64,000 bases of DNA from Hanleya hanleyi (taxonomy: Eukaryota > Mollusca > Polyplacophora > Lepidopleurida > Hanleyidae). Numbering within the stretch: the first letter of the stretch is position 1; every line of letters starts with the position of its first letter. The notes under the pieces are model-generated. The model was not told the DNA's origin and did not search any database. It saw only the letters and a program-made list of their open reading frames with translations. Location of the stretch: the NCBI GenBank assembly GCA_036873755.1, contig JAVTVY010045335.1, positions 1-64,000 on the forward strand, read 5' to 3'. A program made the translations under genes and the position numbers. Of this stretch, positions 9,864 to 20,252 are shown one piece after another.

Positions 9864-12800
9864 GTGACCGATAGCATGAGACGTGGAGAAGATTTTCCAG
9901 AGGATCCAGGAGCGCCTCCAGCTGAAGTCTTACCCGAAGACGAGCGTGTGAGTGCGTTGTACCGCCATCACTGGAACACGATACGCCGTTGTTTCCACCG
10001 TCACCGTCGTCTATTGGATTTGTATAATTTCCGGTTGGAGGACCTCACACATCTTCCTACTTACGCCGAGAACATTTTTACAGATCAGGTGACAGTCTTC
10101 ATATTGAATATGACATTTGGGTATATCTTTGGGCACAAAGAGACGGACCAACTGCGGTATTTTTACCCCAGTAATAATACCTATGTGTTTGACCAGCCGT
10201 TCACGGTGACGGATGCTATTTCTCTGGAGCCACTCATCGACCAACTGACTACGTTGGATCCATTGGAATGGGCCCGGTTGCAACGTCCCAACATCAAATG
10301 CACTGTAGAAATGGTGACGAACGTCACATTTTTCGTCACCAAATTGAGAGATCACCTCATCGGCGCTCCTGTTATTCTTCCGCCTTGGCTGTTCCATCGA
10401 AAATGGCTGTATGCGTTAACGGCAGGAAAACATGGGCTCTACAAAGACCGGAACTGTCTGTTTCGGTGTTTGGTCGTTCATTTGGACCAGTGTAACCCCA
10501 GAAATTGTGATAGAAATGCAACTATGTATTGGGGAGAGTATCTAGAGGCGCAAGACATTGACCCGCGGCAGTTCCGGGGAGTACCATTCAAGTATTTGGA
10601 TGTAGTGAAAACACTGTTCCACGTGAATATCTTTGTGTATCGTTTACTACCGAATGAGGAGGATACATTTGTGGCTGAATTGGTTCATCGCTCAACAGAA
10701 CGGTATGACTATGATGAAAGTCAATGTCTTTTTTTCTTGATCTACGATATGAGCCTGTACACTCAGTCCTACAGTTGTTCTCAATGCCATCAGGTGTTTT
10801 AGCACTCTGGGCTTTTACACCGCCACGAGAAGATTTGTGACAACACTGTGAAACGCAAATTTCCTGGTGGTGTGTACCATAACACGCCTACTATTTTCGA
10901 AGACCTGGCTGATGAGGAGATTGTCATACCACGACAGGACCGTTATTTTCCTTACCGGGCGGGGCCATTTTGGAACCCATGGACATTTTCTCAGCCAAAA
11001 CGCAGTGGACACAGCGCCATATTTCCCTGAGTGTCAGCATTTCCAGCAACGTACCCGGCTATGACGCTGCACCCGTCTGTTTCGTGTCCACTGGGGACTC
11101 CCATGAGTTGATTACCTGGATGATGGAGTATTTAGAAGCCGTGAGTGCAGCCAGTACAGAACTGTTGGTGTCCAAGTTCCAGGACGTGCTGGACCAACTC
11201 GACGATCGTATTCCTACACCTGGTGTGTCCTTCAGCGACGATGAAGAGTCGGAGACGGAGTCGGAGTCGAAGTCGGAGATGCAGGACATTCAGCCGGAGG
11301 CTGTACCTTTACCCAGGCCGTATGCGGAGAAATTGAAGTTGCGCTTCCTACAATACCTAGGTCAGTTACCTGTGCTCGGCTTCAATTCGGTGCGATACCA
11401 TTTGAACATGGTGAAGGAATTTCTCTACCCTTACTTGGCCCAGTCCGATACCATCAAGTCCGTCATCAAAAAGATCAATAACCACATGGCCCTCACCACC
11501 ACATCACCCCATTTCCTGGATGTACGCAACTACTTAGCTCCAAATTATAGCTATGATCAGTGGGTGAAGGCCTATGACTGTGCACAAACCAAAGGCAGGT
11601 TCCCTTACACCTATATGTCAACGCTCGACCGCTTGGAGGAAACACAGTTACCATCTCGGGACGCTTTCTTCGACGATCTGAAGCAAGTGGAATGTTCGGA
11701 AGACACATATCGGGAACTACTGCAGGTATGGAACGACCAACATATGCAGACCTTGCGAGATTTCCTGGTGTATTATAACAACTTAGATGTGGTTCCATTC
11801 CTCGAAGCGGCCGAGAAAATGGCCCAACTCTTTCGGGATCAAATGCACGTGGACATATTCAAGGAGTGCTTGAGTTTACCGGGTCTTGCCCGTCGCCATC
11901 TTTTTCAAGGTTGTTCCACGTACTTTTCACTCATCGTACTTTTCACTCATTCAACAAAATGACGAGGACATGTATGATTGTTTAAAGCAGAACATCGTCG
12001 GCGGACCCAGCCTTATTTTTCATCGCTACCGCGAGAAGGACATCACCACCCTTCCAGGTGGGAAACCCTGTGCCAAAACCATTGGATTCGACGCCAATGC
12101 CCTGTATCTGTGGTCTCTCGCCCAACCCATGCTCAGTTGTCATTATACGCGCTAATCGGCGGAAGGTCAGCATTTCCGATCTCAACGTACGCCGTACAAG
12201 CATCTGGTTGACCAGTGGTTGGACTGGGAAGCCGATCGACGGAGAATTTCTATACGACACCAAACCAACGCCACAGAGAAGCGGATAGGAGATCGTCGAC
12301 TCCCCGTCGATGGGTTTGCCACAATAAACCTACCGTATTCCAATTTTAAGGGGGTTACTGGCACGGCCACCAATGCCATTTCGGCGCTGGACGCTTCAAC
12401 GAACGACGTGGAAAGTCGACAGAAGAACTACGGACAGAAGTGGTGGAGAACGGGGATTACGTGAAAGAGATGGGGTACCAGCTCATCGAAATGTGGGAGT
12501 GTGAATTTCACACCATGTGCCAGGCCCTCCCATACTTACGCCGCTTCCTTAAAGCGCGAGAGTATCCCCTCATTCGCCGGCGTCTCCTGATCCAGCCACA
12601 GATTTTCGACGCCGTTCGTTCCGGGGACCTATACGGCTTTGTAGAATGCGATCTGCATGTTCCCGACAAGCCACTATTCGCCCAGTGTCCACCCATATTT
12701 AAAAACACGCTGGTGAGTCGGGATGACATTGGAGACACCATGGGCGCCTATGCTGAGCAACACGAATGCCTGCCTCTCGTCGAATGCTGATCGGGAGCAT

Positions 12801-13660
12801 GTGGGGAGAAAAAATCTTGCTGGGTACCCCGCTACTACGGTGGTACATGAGCCATGGCCTCGAAGCGACGCGAGTGTACCAAGTCCTACAGTACGTACCG
12901 GACGACTGTTTTGCGGGGCATGCCGACATCGTGACGTCTGCTCGTCGTCAAGGCGATAAAGATCCCAGTCAGGCCATTATCGGGGAATCCTGGAAACTCA
13001 CGGGCAATGGCTACTATGGAAAAACGGTGACCAACCAAGACAAGCACGTCAACGTGAATATCTGCACTACTTCACAAGCGCGCAAAAAGATCAACTTGCC
13101 TCTGTTTCGGTCCGTAGACGTCATCGATGATGATACGTATGAAGTCAGTTCAGCCAAGAAGATCATTCGTTACAACCTTCCGCTCCAAATTGGATGTATG
13201 GTATAACAGGTGGTGACTCATGGAGATGGACACGGACTCTGCCTACATGGCCGTCTCTAATGCAGATTGGGAGTCACTCGTCAAACCCGAATTACGTGCG
13301 CAGTATGAGGCGGAACGGGACCAGTGGCTACCGCGACGCGACCATTACCAGTACGACAAGCGGACGCCGGGTCTCTTCAAGTTAGAGTGGAGTGGAGATG
13401 CCATGATCGCATTGTCGTCCAGGACGTACTATTGTTACGGTGGTGATGGAAACAACAAGTTTAGTTGCAAAGGCGTCAACCGACGTGACCCTGCCATCGA
13501 CAAAGCCCTCTACCTGGGCGTGCTGCAAAGCCAGGTCAGTGCGAGTGGCACTAACAGAGGATTCCGGGTCGTCGAACACCAGATGCGAACGTACATCCAG
13601 AAACGAGATGCCTTCACATTTGTTCTATCCGAAACGGATACCACCTACCAGGACTTGTGA
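9864..13660 (+). pseudogene. Polinton DNA polymerase B, multiply broken
   Basis: Family B polymerase that in intact Polintons copies the element's DNA from protein-primed ends. Seen in order: N-terminal KDRNCLFRCLVVHLDQC region (about 10445-10490), a C2H2-like CSQC..H..H segment around 10775-10840, exonuclease region with GFNSVRYHLN (about 11378-11407), YNNLDVVPFLEA (about 11780), palm motif A FDANALYLW (about 12085), motif B KLTGNGYYGKT (about 12995) and motif C DTDSAYMA (13229-13252). At least seven lesions: TAG at 10800, a frame break with loss of the first exonuclease motif near 10970, a 16-bp duplication at 11919-11950, TAA at 12153, and frame breaks near 12345, 12775 and 13210. The Exo II motif has His where Asp is expected. 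No activity is plausible. Confidence 0.93.
11919..11950. repeat. 16-bp perfect tandem duplication inside polB
   Basis: CGTACTTTTCACTCAT occurs twice in direct succession. Because 16 is not a multiple of three, it shifts the polB frame; homology before and after it lies in different phases. It is a clean replication-slippage scar. Confidence 0.95.
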
Positions 13661-13997
13661 AACTATGACTTTTGATAGTACGAGTTAAACTATAACTGTA
13701 AAAATAACGTACACGATAACTGTAAAATTCGGGATGGCCGAGTGGTCTAAGGCGCCAGTTAACAGTGCTGGTCTGCGCAATGCAGGTCGTGGGTTCGAAT
13801 CCTACTCCTGACAGTTTTTACACACCACCTGTATTCTTTGTACATCCACTGTATTGTTCACATTCTTTGTACATATTCTATACATTCTTGTTCACCTGAA
13901 TATAAAAAAAGTCAAAACGTCACTTGTGTTTTCATGAGCTTTTTATTGAACATCAATGAACGTCAGAATAAATAACAAGAACACTGCGCAGTAGAAA
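13661..13997. other. intergenic space between convergent polB and protease genes
   Basis: Holds the tRNA-like gene at 13728-13813. The remainder is AT-rich with short TGTAAAA and TTGTACAT words and an AATAAAAAGC on the - strand near 13940. No other gene seen. Confidence 0.5.
13728..13813 (+). tRNA. tRNA-Leu-like gene with altered anticodon loop
   Basis: Long-variable-arm (type II) tRNA fold. The acceptor stem closes except at the first pair and has one G-U. Box A is TGGCCGAGTGG and box B is GGTTCGAATCC, both matching the Pol III consensus. The variable arm pairs CTGC with GCAG. A TTTTT terminator follows at 13815-13819. The anticodon stem pairs, but the loop reads TAACAGT, so position 33 is A instead of the near-universal U and the anticodon is unclear (ACA by position; a shifted UAA would suit Leu). 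It may be a transcribed tRNA-like RNA or a decaying tRNA. It lies inside the Polinton, between the ends of polB and the protease gene. Confidence 0.7.
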
Positions 13998-14471
13998 TTA
14001 AGACAACCAGAGAAATGGGGCGTGCACATTAAAACGAGAGGCAGCCCAGTCGTACACTAAGACATCACGGTCTTCGGCTTGAGAATAATCATCAAACATC
14101 TGTACAATCGTTTGCATAGAATGTCCTCTGCTTCGGTGAGTGAGATAAAACACACAGTACTGTCCGCATACACTACTCAAGAGTCCTTGTAATCTTTTAG
14201 TATTCCAACGCCAGACTGTAGTAGATTCCTCCATGAACTGGGTCAAATCGGGATGCAGGGGTGCAAGTCCGTAGGAATCAAAGTATTCTCCTTGGCCCAG
14301 GGCGTCCACGTATACACCCACCCAATGTTCACCCGGTCGAGAACGAGGGTCTGTATTCAGGATGTAGGCCGCAGGGGTGGATGGGGTGGGGAAGACATTG
14401 CGTGGAAACACACCTCGAAAGGTTACCCGGGGATCCCGCTGGAGTATGGCGATGAGCTGCTCTGTATCCAT
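13998..14471 (-). CDS. adenain-like cysteine protease (virion maturation)
   Basis: Open frame of the C5 (adenovirus protease) family, which cleaves capsid precursor proteins during virion maturation. Visible catalytic set, numbered from the upstream in-frame ATG at 14492: His56 in GEHWVGVY, Asp72 in YFDSYG, Gln102 and Cys109 in LQGLLSSVCGQYC. The seven-residue Gln-to-Cys spacing matches adenain. I prefer the ATG at 14471 (MDTEQLIAI), because the upstream ATG overlaps the major capsid gene, which ends at 14476. The protein is about 157 residues and intact, the only canonical virion gene of this Polinton without a visible lesion. Confidence 0.85.
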   Translation of the reverse strand: MDTEQLIAILQRDPRVTFRGVFPRNVFPTPSTPAAYILNTDPRSRPGEHWVGVYVDALGQGEYFDSYGLAPLHPDLTQFMEESTTVWRWNTKRLQGLLSSVCGQYCVFYLTHRSRGHSMQTIVQMFDDYSQAEDRDVLVYDWAASRFNVHAPFLWLS

Positions 14472-14475
14472 CACT

Positions 14476-15763
14476 CTAGCTGGCGTAGTCACACAGGACG
14501 TTTCTTTGCTGATCTACTGTGATGACGTTATCAAACTCGGCGTAGCAAATCACGTTAATGGTATGGGGTAGAGCTCCGGGAAACGCAGTTCCAACCGTAA
14601 GTTTCCCGTCTTGAGCAAGGCCAGTTGATGATCGTGTTCCAAGGTAGGGGTGAGGTCGAAGGCAAACAAAGTGTACCCACGGGCAAAGTCTCGTCGAGTG
14701 ATGGTATTTCCTTCGTCCTGATTTTTTTGTCCTGTGGCTATAAACAGGTTCAGGTAGCTCCGCACATAGTGATGGTTACCAAAATCCGGTTGTAACGGCC
14801 GGGCTGGGATTTGATGGCCGGCCACGTGCAGTGCCACAAAGTTGATGTTGAAATGTTGAAAGTGGAACGGATTCTCTGTCCACTGGCCATTGAAACTGAC
14901 GCCATGATAAGACGCTTAGGTAGATCCCCTAGAAATAAATTTTCACGATTGGCCATCATCGTACCTGCTGGCACAGAGAACACCTTGGTCTGTACGCGTC
15001 GGACGGGGTACAGGGCTGTTTTTTTCGATAAGGCTTCCATGTGACTCACCAACACTCCCTGGTGCAAATCCACCGTACGGACAAACAGGGCTGCAACTTC
15101 TATGATGATCTTGTAATTGGGGGCATCTCCATTGGATATCAAGGCAAAAGTGGGTGGGGAACGGATCAACTTGATCTTGATGGATACGCCGTTCATCATG
15201 TAGCGGTCTTGCAGGAACAGGTCGGCGTGCAGTCGTCCTATCATATCGACGGACCGGCTACCGGCTGTAAACTGCCTGCCATGGCCGAACCCATTATTGG
15301 CAATGATGGTTGCATCCATTGCTCCGGGTATATCCTGTAGTACAGTGGGGCTGACAAGTGTGTTTTTGGCATCTTCTCCGTACGACAACAGCGTCTCGAT
15401 GTAGGCTCGGTACGGGTACGTATTGGTGAACGTACTGATGAGTTTATCGTTCAGACTGATATCTACCTGTTGGAACATCGAGTGCAGCCAGAGATTCACT
15501 AGGGCTACCACCGCGTCGTCCGTGATGTCCGTTCCGTCTCTGCCCACCACTTTGGCTTTCACGTAAAACTAGGTGTGGGCTAAATCCAGGTAGGCCGTAT
15601 CAATTTCAATGGTAAATTCCAGCGGTCCCGTTCCCGTCAGGCTAGCCAGGGGCCGATGTTCTACCTAACGACCCTCGGCGACACTGGTCTGTGTGGGTGG
15701 AATAGTCCACAAATCCAATTCACTGTTGGTAGACGTACAGGACTCGGAGTGAATGAATGCCAT
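14476..15763 (-). pseudogene. Polinton major capsid protein (double jelly roll), broken
   Basis: Hexon-like capsid protein of Polintons. Recognisable segments: N-terminus MAFIHSESC...LDLWTIPPTQTS, VNLWLHSMFQQVDISLNDKLIS-type motif near 15480, NTYPYRAYIETLLSYGEDAKN near 15400, and an N-V-I-C-Y-A-E-F C-terminus near 14540. Lesions: in-frame TAG codons near 15666 and 15571, and frame breaks near 14800 and 14575. The ATG overlaps the stop of the upstream gene (TAATG at 15763), the compact packing usual in these elements. Confidence 0.9.
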
Positions 15764-16161
15764 TATGCGAAGATGTCTCTCTTCTTCTTCTTCTGGGGTG
15801 TGCGTCGTCGGTGTGTTGGCCGTCGAATGACTCTCCCCTGTGCTGGGGGTTGTCTTTTAAGGGCTTTGGCCACCAAGACGCTGCCTGCTTCTTTGGCCCT
15901 TCGTTTCAAGGCTTGTCGGGGTGCCGACCCACTCAAGACATCACCGGCGACTTGCAGTCCACTGTGTACCGCTTGTTTGCCCACCGCTTTTACTCCACGT
16001 GTCACCAGAGGTAAGAACGTTTTGACGATGCTCCCCAGTATGTTTCCCAGCCCGTGACCTCGTTACATGCGTGCACCGCTAAAGACCGGACCTCCACCTC
16101 CCGTTTGTTTCTTGTAATAGTCGGCATAGCTGACCGTATGGCACTGGTAAGGCAGGTACAT
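15763..16161 (-). pseudogene. pX-like basic minor virion protein, one stop
   Basis: Starts at 16161 with MYLPYQCHTVSYADYY, then a Gly-rich stretch. An in-frame TAA near 16065 follows GARM. It continues in the same phase with LPLVTRGVKAVGKQAVHSGL and a strongly basic C-terminus (RRPTHRRRTPQKKKKRD). The Gly-rich start, amphipathic middle and basic tail fit the adintovirus protein likened to adenovirus pX/pVI, which binds DNA or membrane in the virion. The ATG overlaps the penton stop (TAATG). Confidence 0.75.
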
Positions 16162-16948
16162 TATACGAAGTGGGGAGAACGTGCTTGTCGGAAATGAAGT
16201 GTCAGCACCACTTTCCCTCGTTCGAATGCCACCGGGTGTCCCGTGTCATCTCTTATATCCACCGTGATCGTGTTGATATCGGTGTGTCGTACGGGTAGGT
16301 AGAGTAGGTGGTTGAAACTCTGGGTGACTTGATCTCCATACTTCTTTCTAATGAGGACCACCCGTAACAGCGGTGTGTTGACATCACCGACAATGTGGTT
16401 GTCGACCACGTCCGAGTAGACGTAGAGTGCGTACATACCCACTTTCATATCCATCGCAATTTCGGCTCTGTCGGTGCTTGGACACGTATAGACTGAATGA
16501 GTCAAACCTATCATTTGCTGTAGGCTAGGACTGAGTTCTACACTCACGTTGGGACTGAGAAGGAGACAGGCCTTGTCGTTGTGTGTGTTGTAATCGAAGT
16601 CCACATGATTCTTGAAGGGGTAGGATTTGATGGGTTTTGAATTATTCGTCACCACCTGTAGAGACTTATAATGCATCAGTGTTCTCAATCCCTCCATGAA
16701 CTCTTTGGGGGTATCGTATTGACCTTCGGGTAGGCTCAGACGGGTTATTTGCCTTGGTAGGTCACGTCGTACCACACGCCCTTGTCTCGCACGTTGTACC
16801 ACGAGTTAGTGTATTAAATATGCACGAGTCCACATTCCCACCGTCCAGGTAAATGCAACGGTTGCGGTAACTGGGTCACGTACTTGGCCAAGGTGTTGTC
16901 AGGAAACACATCAAGCGAACTGTTACTGGGCAACGTGAGGTAAAACAT
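16161..16948 (-). pseudogene. Polinton penton (minor capsid, single jelly roll), broken
   Basis: Starts at 16948 with MFYLTLPSNSSLDVFPDNTL, the usual opening of this family. The distal part contains YALYVYSDVVDNHIVGD and DIRDDTGHPVAFERGKVVLT. Lesions: an in-frame TAA near 16818 and a frame break near 16745. The protein would form the vertices of the capsid. Confidence 0.88.
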
Positions 16949-17124
16949 GACGACTGAGCTTTTTTGCTTCCGCTCCCGGTTTTAATAGGGGTCCCAGGTC
17001 TTGGGTGGTTGTAGCCGCCGTCGTGATCGGCGCGGTGTGACCGTTACGCGTCATAGATGTCGAATAGGGGTGAAAAGAACGACCCCGCCGTGAGGGTGTT
17101 TTGGGAGGTGTCTGCGGTTGCCAC

Positions 17125-17724
17125 TCACGTTCCCAGGTATGGAGGGGTCGACGGTTGCATCCAGGTCCAGCGTTCACGATTCCCCACCAATTCTCGAGGG
17201 ACGTGTGTGTCTTTCAACGCCCCAGCAAAGGCTTTCCAACCCGGTGGATTAGAGTGTTTGCGAGAACGCACCGTATCGTTGATCAGATCGATGATATGAG
17301 ACCCCGGGACCACTTGGTTTCGAATAAGCAGCTCCCCCTGGTCGGCCCAACCCATATCAGGATTCTGTTTCACCTGGTGCAACAATAAACGGGCCTTGGT
17401 GTTGAACGCCTTAGGGACACTGGCCAACACTTCATTTTCGAGCTGAGGTGAGGAGGATGAGGGTGGTGGTGGTGGTGTTGGGGGTGGTAGTGTGGGTAGT
17501 GGTGTTGAATCACCCCTATATTGATCCATAAATGTCTTCTACCGGTTTAGCGTCTGATGGTACAGTTGAATTTTCTCGTGATCGGGCAGTCGGCATTGAA
17601 GTATGCTATTCATCTCTTCATCGAGGGACTGCAGTTGTTTTACCGTGACAGGGACAGGGTAGGGTGATTGCAAACTTTGTAACAGTCGAGGTTCGACCAG
17701 CATCATTTTTGTCGTATGTTCCAT
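17125..17724 (-). pseudogene. conserved Polinton virion-associated protein, one stop
   Basis: Starts at 17724 with MEHTTKMMLVEPRLLQSL. An in-frame TAG lies at 17539-17541. It resumes with a Pro-rich linker and ALASVPKAFNTKARLLL-type and GELLIRNQVVPGSHIIDLIND segments, ending near VPRELVGNRERW. This KMMLV...PGS.IIDLIND family recurs next to the capsid genes in Polintons of fish and invertebrates; I know no established function. A basic, Thr-rich frame (16923-17177) overlaps the 3' end in another phase and may be the lost C-terminus. Confidence 0.78.
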
Positions 17725-17725
17725 G

Positions 17726-18058
17726 TCAGCGTCCCAAGATGGACCCTACTAATGGTCCCAGTACGGAGGCTGCTAATGGAGCGAGTAGTGCCCCGAGAAA
17801 TCCACCTTGCTCCACCTGTTTCTTTTACTTTAAACTCGTCTTGTTCACCAGCGTTCGGAGACCCTTCTTGTGCCGTTGCAATTTCCCTTTCTGCACAGGA
17901 CTGAGGGGAACATTCCCTTTTAACACATTATGAGCGACTTCACACAAGCACCGTACCAATTCCGCGTCCGCCCCGCACACCAGGGCCCGGACCACCACCG
18001 GTGGCGCGCTGCGTAACATGAGGAGCGCCGGCGCGTGCTTCCGTATCCGCGCAGACAT
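17726..18058 (-). pseudogene. small conserved Polinton protein with hydrophobic C-terminus, one stop
   Basis: Starts at 18058 with MSARIRKHAPALLML and a CEVAHNVLKGNVPLS..QKGKLQRHKKGLRTLV basic region. An in-frame TAA lies at 17825-17827. It continues in phase into a Gly/Ala/Leu-rich tail (GGFLGALLAPLAAS). The stop is 2 bp from the next ATG. The layout (Arg-rich front, glycine-rich hydrophobic tail) recurs in Polintons; a membrane-active minor virion protein is plausible but inferred. Confidence 0.75.
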
Positions 18059-18097
18059 GATGAGGAAGTGAAGGGTTTGAAGTCCACTCTTGTTCTT

Positions 18098-18263
18098 TTA
18101 TTTGGGCGTGTACACCGTCTGGAACTCACCGGGAAAAATGTGGGTCCGCAATCGACGTACCGAAGGTGTCCCTTGTTTCAAGTCGATGAGCAGGTAGCCG
18201 TGGGCCCCTTGGGTGGCTTCCTCAAAGGCTTCCCGAACAAAGGTCGTGTTTTAGGGTACATCT
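18098..18263 (-). pseudogene. Polinton packaging ATPase, 3' part cut by LTR insertion
   Basis: C-terminal 55 codons (EEATQGAHGYLLIDLKQG then TPSVRRLRTHIFPGEF) ending in TAA at 18098. They align with residues about 205-240 of the intact ATPase at 7205-8410 (GYLFVDLK...LLPGE). The coding sequence stops at the edge of the LTR at 18263 and resumes at 25866. Confidence 0.9.
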
Positions 18264-19162
18264 TGTAAAATATCGAATGAGATAATGAAGGTTTTAGGCT
18301 CATTTATATTTTGATCAGATTATTATATAGAAGATCATATATGTATCTATTTGAGTTTTTTTACATTTGCTCTAATCAGTTTTGGAAAATGTATGATAAT
18401 ATCAATTCACGGTTTAGTCGTACATGTAATTTCATACACTATAGTATGTTGGAGTTTGGGAGCATATCTCTACTAATTGAGCGGAAGCCAGGAAGTTCTG
18501 ACGGCTTACAAACCGCCGTTTATAATTGAAGTGGTCGAGGAAACACAGATCAGTGAGATATCTGATAATTAATACAGTGTCTGTTAGACCAAGTGGTTAG
18601 CACTTCAAGATTTAATTGTACTCTCAAATATAGTTTGATTCACGCGGCGTATTATAGAAACGCGTATATATACAATTGTCTTCTGTTAAATGTTAAATGT
18701 GGATTAAGCAAAAGCTTCAAATAGATAAGTGTTTGTACAGTAGCAGGGTGATTGAAAGAGTCCACAGCTGTGCTTAGTTAATGAACAGCGAGCAAGTGGT
18801 CATTCCGGTAGCGTCTCTAATTAAGTGTTTGAGTCCTGGGAAATTAGAGTTTCGTACCAGGCTGTGTTTAAGTACTTGTTTGCTCAGCTCTATTTAAAGT
18901 TCGAGTTATATTACAATAATTAAGCATTAAGACCAGAGCTTCATTTCGTATAGACGTTTTCGGTTATATTATGTGATCTGTTGTACCTTGTCTATGTTGG
19001 ATGCAGAAAGTAAACATCATCAACTTATATCATCACAACGAGTTGTCTTGTAGTTCTTTGGCTTTGACTGAAGACGAACATACGGAACCAGGGTTATATA
19101 GAGACGATCCCCGTTGTCTATCACCTTCACGTAATCAACTGATAGGACACTAAAATTCTATA
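18264..19162 (+). repeat. 5' LTR
   Basis: 899 bp beginning TGTAAAATATCG and ending AAAATTCTATA. By eye it differs from the 3' LTR at one site (TATAGACG here, TACAGACG there), which implies a recent insertion. It carries a 72-codon frame that is simply duplicated with the LTR. Confidence 0.95.
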
Positions 19163-19182
19163 TTGGCGACCCCCAGACGAGA
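19163..19182 (+). promoter_or_regulatory. primer-binding region
   Basis: TTGGCGACCCCCAGACGAG follows the 5' LTR directly, in the TGGCGAC.. style common in Ty3/gypsy elements. I did not assign the priming tRNA. Confidence 0.6.
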
Positions 19183-19202
19183 TACTACAAGGCAAGACAG
19201 GT

Positions 19203-20252
19203 ATGGCAGATCAGGCCGTGCGAGTGCAAGATCTGCAGGCCATAGCACAGGGCGTAACAACCTTAGTAAACGCCGTGCGTGCTGACAATTCAGCTCACGA
19301 ACAATCAAGAGTACAACGGGAGAGGTTACGAAATCACGTTGCGGCTATTCGTAAATGTGATGGACTCATTCCGGCCGAGGTGCGCGACTGGTTAGAAGAA
19401 TGTAACACGGCGATACGGGATGTTCGAGACATCAATGGGAGTCCAGCACATTTGGCGATATGGACGACAGCCGGAGGTCTCCGAAGGGAGATCGATTTAT
19501 TTCTTGAGGACAAGGGCAATGCCACCGTAACTTGGGAAGCAATTAGGCAACATGTGGTAACGGCATTTGTATCCACAAATGAAGATGAGAGATTAAAATG
19601 TGAGTTAGAAACGATTCACCAGAGACCAGGAGAAACTGTGTATACGTACAATAGGCGATTTCGGGACTTGGCTAGACGTGCATATCCAGATGTAAATGAA
19701 GACTCGAAACGTGTCATACTTCGTGCTTATATCAGGTCACTACAGGATAAGCAGTTGGCACGCAAAATCGTGATGAACAAACGGGCCGAAGATGTAAATG
19801 CGGCTATGACCTATATCGAGGATCAAGCACCCCGGTTAGACTTACTATCTACTATGAACTTAGACGAAGCAGTGCCGATGGAAGTTGACGCTTCTCAGGA
19901 CCCTGTCGAGAGATGTTTAGAGGAAATCCGACAGAAACGAGGTGTCATAGAGGCACATCAGAAATTGGTGAACAATCGATTGAGCCGGTTAGAATGTGAT
20001 CAACGCCGACTGCAGGAAAATACCACGATGCGAGCCCGGAGTGATCAGCGACTGCCAACTACACGAAACAATGGTCCGAGACGTGCCAGTCAGGGACAAC
20101 CAATCACCTGTTGGAGATGCGAGCAGACCGGACACAGAATGGCGGTATGTCGTAATCCACCTAGTCCACGCTTCCAAACAACTCATGAGCAGGCGGGAAA
20201 CGGCAGAGGGCCGAGCGCTCGATCATTCCAGGGAGGTTCTCGGCCCAATTAA
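19203..20252 (+). CDS. gag: gag polyprotein of the LTR retrotransposon
   Basis: 349 residues, open. A retrotransposon gag region (about 80-200) contains the ETVYTYNRRFRDLARRAYP segment typical of capsid-like domains. A CCHC zinc knuckle CWRCEQTGHRMAVC has C303, C306, H311 and C316 in CX2CX4HX4C spacing and should bind the packaged RNA. The ATG lies 40 nt after the LTR. pol continues in the -1 phase relative to gag, with an overlap around 20180-20252, suggesting translation of pol by -1 frameshifting; the slippery site was not identified. Confidence 0.93.
   Translation: MADQAVRVQDLQAIAQGVTTLVNAVRADNSAHEQSRVQRERLRNHVAAIRKCDGLIPAEVRDWLEECNTAIRDVRDINGSPAHLAIWTTAGGLRREIDLFLEDKGNATVTWEAIRQHVVTAFVSTNEDERLKCELETIHQRPGETVYTYNRRFRDLARRAYPDVNEDSKRVILRAYIRSLQDKQLARKIVMNKRAEDVNAAMTYIEDQAPRLDLLSTMNLDEAVPMEVDASQDPVERCLEEIRQKRGVIEAHQKLVNNRLSRLECDQRRLQENTTMRARSDQRLPTTRNNGPRRASQGQPITCWRCEQTGHRMAVCRNPPSPRFQTTHEQAGNGRGPSARSFQGGSRPN

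Noticed and set aside
18311..18529. 72-codon frame in both LTRs
   Set aside because: Its identity in the two copies is explained by LTR duplication; it has no domain.
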